Shown here in pieces: positions 56,523 to 64,000 of a DNA stretch of 64,000 nt. The DNA is from Hofstenia miamia. Taxonomy: Eukaryota > Xenacoelomorpha > Acoela. Every line of letters starts with the position of its first letter. The first letter of the stretch is position 1. The stretch spans positions 747,771-811,770 of the forward strand of contig SCFE01000104.1 of assembly GCA_004352715.1 (NCBI GenBank). Reading direction: 5' to 3'. The translations under genes were made by a program, and so were the position numbers. The notes beneath the pieces are model-generated. The model worked only from the letters and a program-made list of their open reading frames with translations, had not been told where the DNA came from and made no database searches.

Positions 56523-57290
56523 ATCTGAAGGCTGGATAATAACCGCTTATTATATAATGTTTAGTGTCCTCAACGTACTTGTACGATGTTTCGGAGACTG
56601 ATATAATGTTTGGGAACAGATAGATGCTAAAATTTGAATTTCGTCATATTTGTTTCTTTTGGATTGTGCGTTGAGTGAAAGTATTGAAGGAAGATTTGTT
56701 TGGGAGTGATTTAGTCAAAAATTAAGCTTAATCTGATTATCTAAGCAAAAATACGTCCATCTGAATGTCATCTTTGAAAAGAGTATGTATTTTGATATAT
56801 ACTTTTGCATTTGGATGAGCTTTTTTAAGAAGGGTAAATCAGGTTTATTATAAACTTTTTTGCATTGGTCTGTTTTAGTAAGACTTCGTGCTTTTTGAGA
56901 AGCTCAATTTTGTCTTCTACAGAATTTAAGGTTATTTTCAAGATATTAGATCTCGGAGGCTTATAAACGTATTACGAATATTTGAGTTACAGTTAATGGA
57001 ACTTGGCATTGTAGAAAGTTCTAGAGCGAACTGGTTATGACTAGTTTGCGTTTGAGATTTCTGGTTTGAATGGCTTCAAATGCTCTTGCTTGAGAGAATG
57101 TTAGTTTCTATGTCTGTTTCTTTGGTTATCTTCAGAGTTTCCTTATGAAATTCATCTTCCAGTTGTGATTTAATCAGGCCAAAATCTTTTTTCTGTTCTA
57201 TCAGCTGCGTACTGCGCTTCTATGTAGTTTTGTCTTTGTTGTCCATTGAGTTTGGTGTATTCCTAGACAGCATTTGATACTATAGTAATT

Positions 57291-58300
57291 ACAGAGTGTG
57301 TGTAAACACGGCTGATTGTGAACATGAAATTTATATACTTATTAACATTTGCTATAAGTCAATCATGCTTAAGGAATATATTTGAAACACAATGTAACTT
57401 CGAATCAGAGCTAGGCAGTGGGTTTGGAAACCCCTGGGATTCTGCATGGAAAAATAACCATGGGGTTCCTTGTGCGGAGAGGGTTGAAATCATTTATCAT
57501 AGGTTTTAGAGGAGAAATGATGGGGAAGTTCAAATAAGAATATAAGTTTATTGAACCAAATATTTTGTAAGAGAAATTCATATTCAAAGAATTATGTAAT
57601 TTTGCAAACAAATATTATGAAAGTTATTTGGATGATCAACAACTAGTTCCTTGATGTCTTGAGCAAGAATGTTTTTCCGATTAATCTCCCTGTATTGCAA
57701 GTATACCATTTTTAGTTAGAACTGAGTGCAGAAGGAACTTAGCATTATCTTGTTGCCTACTGTAAAAAATTTTCAATATAATTACTCTGTGTCATTAGAT
57801 TTTTTACTGTATAAGGCGCATTTGTCAACTCAAATGTTTTGGCAGAAAAAATGTTTTGCGCCCAGCCTAAGAGTGGCCATAGATTAAAATGCGTAAAAAT
57901 CAGTCTTATATAGGAAATTGTAACAAGCAATGTACAAGCAATAAGACAGGGGGTAACATGATTGAGTATAAATTTATGAAGATTCTGGCTATGATTGATG
58001 CGGGTTTACTATGCTATGTAAAACAATTATTGAGCTGTAATTGGAAAGCGATGTTAAAGTAGAAGTTGGCATTCATAATTTACAATTTATGTTTAGCCAT
58101 GGGGATTTTTCTGAATTTCTTAAATTTTGTGGAAAATGGTGTGATTCAAAAAAGCTTTCCTACAAATAATTGTGTGAGGATGGAATTGAATGGGAGAATA
58201 ATATATCCACAACGCTTAGCTCTGTCTTAGTGCAGTTTCATCTATACTTTAAGTGGGAATTGTGTATGGTTTGAATAATTGTTTTCTAACCATATTTACA
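57291..58300. other. Non-coding stretch between two LINE relics
   Basis: A short GC-richer patch (57412-57450: GGCAGTGGGTTTGGAAACCC) hints at a hAT-like terminus but no partner was found. Nothing else recognised. Confidence 0.4.
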
Positions 58301-60210
58301 ACTATTATTGAACATAATACTCAAATTATTTGGATTTCACTGGTTTCTGCTCTCACAATTGTTTTTTCCAGATGGTCTCTCTGATTATCAATTTCCCATT
58401 AAGATCAAGGTTTTGCATTGCATAGTGGTATTTTCATTGTTTTTTTCCTCAATCTTGCATTCATTCTTATTTTTTCCTCTAAATCTTACCTTCTGTTGTG
58501 GCTGTATTGTTCCTACATTTCCCCCTTCTCTCATCATGGTTTGCATATATAATCCGCCTCACCAAACGTCTTGCCATGTCTCCATCTCTAATCTAAAAAT
58601 CATGATCCACATTATATCTTTAAATAAGTTGAATTATTCTTCTGCTGCGGCTTCTCCTCTTATAATTGCTGGTGATTTCAACCTATCTAATATATCCTGA
58701 TCGTCTTTTGATTCCATTGATCCTAATGAAAATAATTTCATTGATCGTCTTGTTGAACTCTCATGAACACATTGTTACAACCTTCCAATTCCTGTGGCAA
58801 CCTTCTTGATCTCATCTTTGCCTCAAGAACTTAAATTATCAATATTCTTTCTCATTATTATTTTTAAAATTCTGCCTAGTTAACGTTAAGCAGCCTAGCG
58901 TTCTTTTTAAAGGATAAACCGTTTTTCCACATTTACAAAGAATTTTCTCCAAGCCTATTTTCAAATTTGAAAATCTTGGGGCATGGGTAGGTCTATTGGG
59001 GAACATACTTTAATGCAATGTTGAAAATTTCTATTAAAGCTTCTTGTTGAATAGATTAAAAAGCTTTCTTAGACATTTTCGAATTTTCGAAAATGATTTA
59101 AATTCTCTCTATACCTAGTGTTAGTGTATTTAGAATGTTTTGGAGGCAACAAAGAACTTTGACTGTTTTTTGATATGTGCAAAGATATTCCAAACCTATT
59201 AAGGCGTGCCGTACTCAAATTCAGAGGTCGCGGGACCGAAGGGACAATGCCAAGGGACTTTCCTCTATCATGTGGGGCTTTCAGATTGAGCACAACATTA
59301 ACAGTCTTTGAGCTAAAATTTTTTATAGGATCATGAAAATTTTATAAAAATCCCCAGGCTATTTAAGGTTAAGAATGCACTACCTAGATTATCCTCAAAT
59401 ATTTTCAAATTCTTCTCTTCTTTTAATGCTGAATTCTTCTCTCTTACATTATCATCCCTACATTTGCAACTCTGTGCTTCTTTTGATGCTTAGTACCCTT
59501 GGATTTATGATGCTTCTAAGCATCATTTGAAGTGGTCTCATTCTCATTTCTATGCTTGCAACTAACAGCCTAAACTCTGCAAAAAGAAATGATTACTAAC
59601 CCTATTCTTCCGTCACTATTTCCTGACTGCCATACTTGTCCAAGGATGTAAATATTAGAATTGAGTTAGGTCATACTTCATTACTGTCTTCATTTTCTGC
59701 ATGCTCTCTTCATGATGCCTTCTGTCTTCTGAAAAGTACTTCTTCTCTTCCTTCTTTTCATTCAACAATGTTCTGGAATCACATCACAGCCTTACCTGAC
59801 TTTCAAATTCTGAACTTCTCAATAATTTCTTTGCTAGTGCGTTGCCCAGCTGCTCATTTTGGTTTTCCTTTATCTATTCCCACAATTTTTTTCAAACAAT
59901 TCATTCAATCTAATTGATATCTACCACCTTCTTTTTATATTTTTTCTTCCAGCTTGGCAGGACCTGATGGTATGCCTCATATGATTCTCAGCAAATGTGC
60001 AACAGTGTTTGCCCTGCCCCTAAAATATATTTTCTATGACACTCCTATTTTAAAATCTTCAGCTTGTATCTAGTTATTGTCCTTTCTCTCTTCTTCCCAA
60101 GATCTCCATGTCTTTGAACATGTTTTATTCAAATTTCTTTTACCTCAATTTGGTAACAAGTCAAGTAATGAAGGAAGGCGCAAGAAATTGTTTAAAGAAG
60201 GGGCAAAAAG
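58301..60210 (+). mobile_element. Decayed LINE on the plus strand (endonuclease and RT traces)
   Basis: Endonuclease: SLIMVCIYNPPHQTSCHVSI, ASPLIIAGDFNLSNIS (58600-58700), then DRLVELS and LDLIFASRT-like codons to 58830. Reverse transcriptase start: SSLAGPDGMPHMILSKCATV near 59945-60010, then codons for PLKYIFYDTPILKS, and a frame-shifted LLPKISMSLNMFYSNFFYLN near 60090-60140. It is orientated opposite to the previous LINE and very damaged. Clade uncertain (CR1/jockey-type). Confidence 0.7.
58308..58700 (+). pseudogene. LINE endonuclease fragment (130-residue frame)
   Basis: Contains the YNPPH block (YxPP in the family) and IIAGDFNLSN, the Asp/Asn metal site, 50 residues apart. That spacing is close to the usual one. 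The upstream half (LLSQLFFPDGLSDYQFPIKI) is less clear. Confidence 0.7.
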
Positions 60211-60765
60211 AATTTGCAAATATAATATTTAACAACTCTGTTTTTGTTGAAAAATATTTTGTTCCAAATCAATTTTTTTATGAAACTTAATTATTTATTA
60301 GTAGAGACAAGAAGATCAGATCTTATTTTCCATGCATTTGAATATCCAAAATAATGTGCTAGAATTATTTTTAATTTCGCGCTTGTAAAAAAAGAATATA
60401 GGGTAGGTTATTTTCTAACCCAACTATTGAGAAAATTATATTTAACTTATCAGAAATAGGAAGAATTTTATTTCTGATATACTGCATTGCAAATGGATGT
60501 AAATATCATTATTTCTCAGATGTTAATCAAGGATTTAGTTTGCGGTAAAAAGTTTTTTTTTATAACAATCTAGAAAACATTTTTAGATTCATTATTTAAT
60601 AAAACACTGGCTTAACTAAAAGTTTGAATTGCTTGTGAACATGCAAAAGTTTGAGTATTTCAAAATTGGATTTCAACACTTTCTATCTTTCTAACAGGAA
60701 TTGGAAAACACTTTTTTCTATTAGTGATTGAACGAGATATTTTTGCAATACTTCATGCGCCAATT
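60211..60765. other. AT-rich non-coding stretch
   Basis: Nothing recognised. Confidence 0.5.
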
Positions 60766-61270
60766 CAGGGGTTCTCAAAGTGGTACCATGGTACCACTGG
60801 GGGGTACCACGACTAAAATCTAGGGTATCAAAGACACCTTGACAAGATGAAGACTGACATGAACACACGTTTTGCGGATTTAAGGTCATTGACTTTACCT
60901 GAATGGATGTTGAAACATTTGGATGAGAGTCTTGATCGCAACAACGAAGATTTATGCATGCTAAAAGACAACGTTGTAGCTAAAGTCCTGTTCAAGAGAG
61001 ACGTTAACTTCTGGGCGATGTCAGTGATCATGGAATGCTACACCGAGTTGTGTGCTGCAGTGGAACCATTTCTCTTGGAGTTCCCAAGCACGAATTTAGT
61101 TGAACCTGGCTTCAGTCACATGAGTTATTTACTTCAAGAAAACAGAAACAAACTGGACGTTATGAACCAGGGTGACTTGAGACTGAAACGTTCCAATTTT
61201 CAACCGGGCATAAGAGTTAGTGAAAAATGTTCAAGAACACCCTTCACATGGACCCTGCGGCTCAGTCAAT
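60766..61270 (+). mobile_element. hAT terminus fused to ZBED-type transposase C-terminus
   Basis: Begins CAGGGGTTCTCAAAGTGG, a typical hAT inverted-repeat end, and runs within 80 bases into transposase C-terminal coding sequence. The N-terminal BED finger and most of the catalytic domain are therefore deleted. The matching right end was not found before 61600. Confidence 0.7.
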
Positions 61271-61395
61271 GTGTCTTAGTAAAGTGTCAATGTTTTTTTA
61301 TTATTCAGTCAATGCATTATGTTTTGAAAACAAAAATTCTTAACTATATGTATGTATATCCTAACTATATGGTATCTAAGTTTGAAAAAATGTAG
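60847..61395 (+). pseudogene. hAT transposase C-terminal (dimerisation) region, ZBED5/FAM200-like
   Basis: The 182-residue open frame starts MKTDMNTRFADLRSLTLPEW and continues AKVLFKRDVNFWAM, YTELCAAVEPFLLEFPSTNL, VEPGFSHMSYLLQENRNKLD and GDLRLKRSNFQPGI. This is the C-terminal dimerisation segment of hAT transposases of the ZBED5/FAM200/SCAND3 kind, where the blocks L.FPTSY.VE.GFS and NRGDLRLKLTNFQP are conserved. Residues after about 130 have no family match and belong to the flank. A full-length protein is over 500 residues, so this is a deletion product. An open frame of this length with no stop suggests fairly recent activity or domestication; the former seems likelier given the adjacent terminal repeat. 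Confidence 0.72.
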
Positions 61396-62076
61396 CATAA
61401 TCCATTAAAAATCAAAAAAGAAAAAGGAAAAGTAGTTAAACATAAAACTCATTTTTATCAATTTGTATTTTAATAGAATTAGCATCACGTCATGAAAATT
61501 GAAAAAATTGTAAAAAAAAGTATTTGCCGCTTTAACTTTTTGCCAAATCACGAGTGGACGATTAGCTCCACGTTAATTTTAGCAAGCAGCCACTTGCACG
61601 CAGAAATATTCTACATGGACTGCAGAAAACGAAACAGCGACAGGTACTTGTTTATATAATAAATATGTTTGCAGTAATTTCTATAAATATGTACAAAGTT
61701 AAACAGTTAGTTGATGGAGAGTAAACCTCCTTAGGAGTTACTTTATCTTTATTTGGTTTGCTTAATTATTAATAATGCGCAGCTAAGCATTTAATGTGTG
61801 TAGCAATCGAAAGGCTGTTTGCGAAGTGAAATGAATTGGTGCCTTGATCTTCACTCACATCTAAGTTACGTTAAGTTACGTATATGACTAGGGAGATTTT
61901 CTAACATGCTTAGCTGGTTAGCATTCGTTCGTTTTTACATGTAGTAATAAATCCCACAATAAGGCTACTCAAGTAAACCTAAGTGTGTTATATCTTTATT
62001 TATCTTATTTTAGATCTAAATTTGGTACATCTTAGTAGATCTATAACGAGACTGATAATGACTGTTTATATGTATT
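61396..62076. other. AT-rich non-coding stretch
   Basis: Nothing recognised. Confidence 0.45.
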
Positions 62077-62440
62077 GTAACGTATTGTTATCTTTTATTT
62101 AATTTTACTGTAGGTTAGGAAGCTGCTTTAGTTTATAGTTAGTTTGCACATAGTTTTATCTTTTTTTTCTTGTTGCAGCTAGTGTCGTGCCTTGTTGCCA
62201 GTTTTAACTATCTTATATATAGGCTATAGGAAGCTTGTTTGTTCACAGCTAGTGTCACTTCATCTTAGTGTATTATGGTATTATCTTAACTCCACACATT
62301 GTTGAGTGAGTTCGTAAGTCGAATTGTGACTGGCATTTATTAGCAAAAATAGTTAGGGCACACATAATAAATATTCTCCTTGTGAGCATGAGCTGAGTTG
62401 TCGGAATATGGAAGTCTCGGAACAGCGGATGGACTCTTGG
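62077..62440 (+). mobile_element. Possible solo LTR with primer-binding-like sequence
   Basis: Starts TGTAACGTATTG and has a TATATATAGG box-like run (62214), AATAAA (62369) and ...GGAACA near 62416. TTGGCGACTGGATACCGC lies 12 bases later and resembles a TGGCGAC-type tRNA primer site. The region is richer in GC than its surroundings. No second LTR or pol coding sequence is seen, so this is tentative. Confidence 0.2.
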
Positions 62441-64000
62441 CGACTGGATACCGCTTTGGGCAGTTGTCCACCTCGATCACAGCGAACTGAAGTTTCGTGG
62501 ATCTACCTAAACAGTAGTGGTTAATTGTTATACTTATGTGGAACCTAACATAGATTAGTTCGAGTGCAAAGTGTATTAGAGACAAATGAGCTCAACAAGA
62601 TAGACATTGCCCCGCTTTGGAAAAACTGTTTGGCGTATTACTAAATAGATACTCTTCAATGCACATCTCAGCTTAGGTGATAATTCTACAAAAACCTGCA
62701 CTAATTAATGTAATAAATTAATACATAATCCAAATAGAAAAATTTTACATAGCTCAATTTATTTTTTAAAATCTATGTATAGACAAAAAATTTCTGCGTT
62801 TTTTATCCAATTCATGGAACTGAAAATATCAATGAAGAGGTTTGTTAAAAAAGAATAGCAAAAAAATTCAATAACATCATCAACACTAAGCAAAAGCTTA
62901 AATAAGTAAAAAATAAACCCTAAGAACTTGAATAAAAAATATTCTTATTAAATGAGGAAATTTTGATATTTTTAGACAAATTTGGAGAAATATTTGACAA
63001 CCTCTTATAAAATGAATTTGCTATTTTTCTGAAAATACCTTTCACTGCAGGAGACAAATAAAGATTCTGTAATTAACTGAAATATTGGATATATTCGTTT
63101 GCAACAGAGTATAATCTTAGTGTTTTTTAATAATTTAGTAAAAACTTACATTTTTTAGAGGGAAACATCAAATTTCCAACGGAAACATATTCAGTAAAAA
63201 GTGTTCTGCTTCATATTGGAGATAACTTTCAAATATAATTTTAGAAGTAGTTCTTTCTTTAAAAGATATATATTCAAAAATATTGAATTTGCATCTTTTT
63301 CTTGAAACTTGCATGTTCAGAAAAATTTTGCAGAAAAGCTAAAATCATTCTAACTCAGATGTAGTAAGTGGAGAAATATAGCAACTTGAAGAGTGTAATT
63401 TTTTTCCGGAATTATTCAAATCATATAGTTTTGTTACCCTCGTCAAAAACGGACATATAAGGATAAGTGATCATAACCAATGGGAAGTTGCCCCCATTTC
63501 ATTTATCGGATTATGCCAAATTCGGGTTCAATTCTATTCAAAGCAAATTTGCAAGTAATGCATAGGCCCCTCCTTCTAAACTGGTAGTGAGCTATACACA
63601 CTAAGCCGTAACTGTCTGCTCATGAGCTTTATCTGTCTGAAGTGCAAAACACTTACATCTAGAACTATTCTAAATATTACAAACAAATCTCTTGACTGAA
63701 TCATTTGAAAGTGTTTCAGCAACGAGTTCTCACAATGATTTTCAGTACACGACTGAGAATGTCTATTGATCACAAAGTAGCGAAGCTCTGCAGGACTATA
63801 GCTTGCATATGGCTGAATACTAAGAGAGAAATATCGATAGGCAAATGCTCTGACATAATATTGAGCAAGAATCTAGACCAAAAAAAATGAGAAATATGTG
63901 TTCACGTAACGAATGGAGTTGAAATTTTGCAAGGTAATGGCTAACTTAGGTACAAAATTTTTGGTTGCATACCCAACTAAAATGTGTTACATAGACAAAC
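62441..64000. other. AT-rich stretch to the window end
   Basis: Short open frames at 62340-62585 (minus) and 63705-63890 (plus) show no known pattern. No repeat recognised. Confidence 0.45.

Larger units (their letters stand above)
54450..57290 (-). mobile_element. Decayed LINE with ORF1 trace and full ORF2 layout
   Basis: On the minus strand from about 57250 an ORF1-like start (MDNKDK, KRSTQLIEQKKDFGLIKSQL, probably coiled) and a later KITLNSVEDKIELLKKHE are seen. The endonuclease (56522-56067), linker (56017-55697) and reverse transcriptase (55339-54681) follow. The 3' part beyond the YADD block is missing or unrecognised. Order and motifs fit CR1/L2/jockey-type LINEs. It differs from the PHD-type family, having GDFN rather than GDAN and no PHD finger seen. 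Confidence 0.78.

Noticed and set aside
57318-57509. Frame starting MNMKFIYLLTFAISQSCL, resembling a signal peptide
   Set aside because: The rest has no domain and crosses a GC-rich TE-like patch; no splice support.

Overview
The window looks like AT-rich nuclear DNA of an invertebrate animal. The evidence is split EF-hand exons with GT/AG boundaries, a C2H2 zinc-finger exon, several CR1/L2/jockey-type LINEs (one with a PHD-finger ORF1), and terminal-repeat DNA transposons of hAT-like, Tc1/mariner/pogo-like and foldback-like type. The species cannot be fixed from the sequence. Six runs of N of about 0.9-1.0 kb interrupt the window, and most are bordered by (TA)n tracts.

Region by region: 1-1440 holds a decayed LINE on the minus strand (ORF1 C-terminal half, endonuclease, linker). 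3.4-5.1 kb has a short tandem repeat and one copy of a dispersed element whose longer relative lies at 45.5-47.3 kb. 7.8-9.3 kb is a decayed LINE on the plus strand. 9.35-10.7 kb is a foldback-like element. 14.16-15.9 kb is a LINE 3' end plus a deleted pogo/Tigger-like transposon, and the same composite recurs inverted at 27.9-29.66 kb. 17.7 kb has a lone reverse transcriptase motif. 20.2-23.4, 31.3-33.9 and 34.9-38.3 kb are three copies (A, B, C) of one CR1-like LINE with a PHD-finger ORF1, all on the minus strand. Copy A carries a 3'-end retro-insertion and copy C carries an 816-bp TA-target MITE. Between copies A and B lie two exons of a calmodulin-like gene (25.06-25.69 kb) and a partial C2H2 zinc-finger exon (30.66-30.89 kb). 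38.3 kb starts with a mariner-like end. 41.4-43.0 kb is a hAT-like element. 44.6-45.4 kb is a LINE 3' end. 49.0 kb is a minisatellite. 54.2-60.2 kb holds a small reverse transcriptase fragment and two further decayed LINEs in opposite orientation. 60.8-61.3 kb is a hAT terminus joined to the C-terminal part of a ZBED-type hAT transposase.

Host coding content is therefore very low: two calmodulin-like exons and one zinc-finger exon. The only long intact ORF is LINE ORF1 of copy A. I found no operon-like or defence-like system. The most unusual signals are a Cys-rich ORF running antisense in the 5' region of the PHD-type LINE, natural empty/filled insertion sites provided by the LINE copies, and an inverted composite duplication whose edge coincides with a transposon end.
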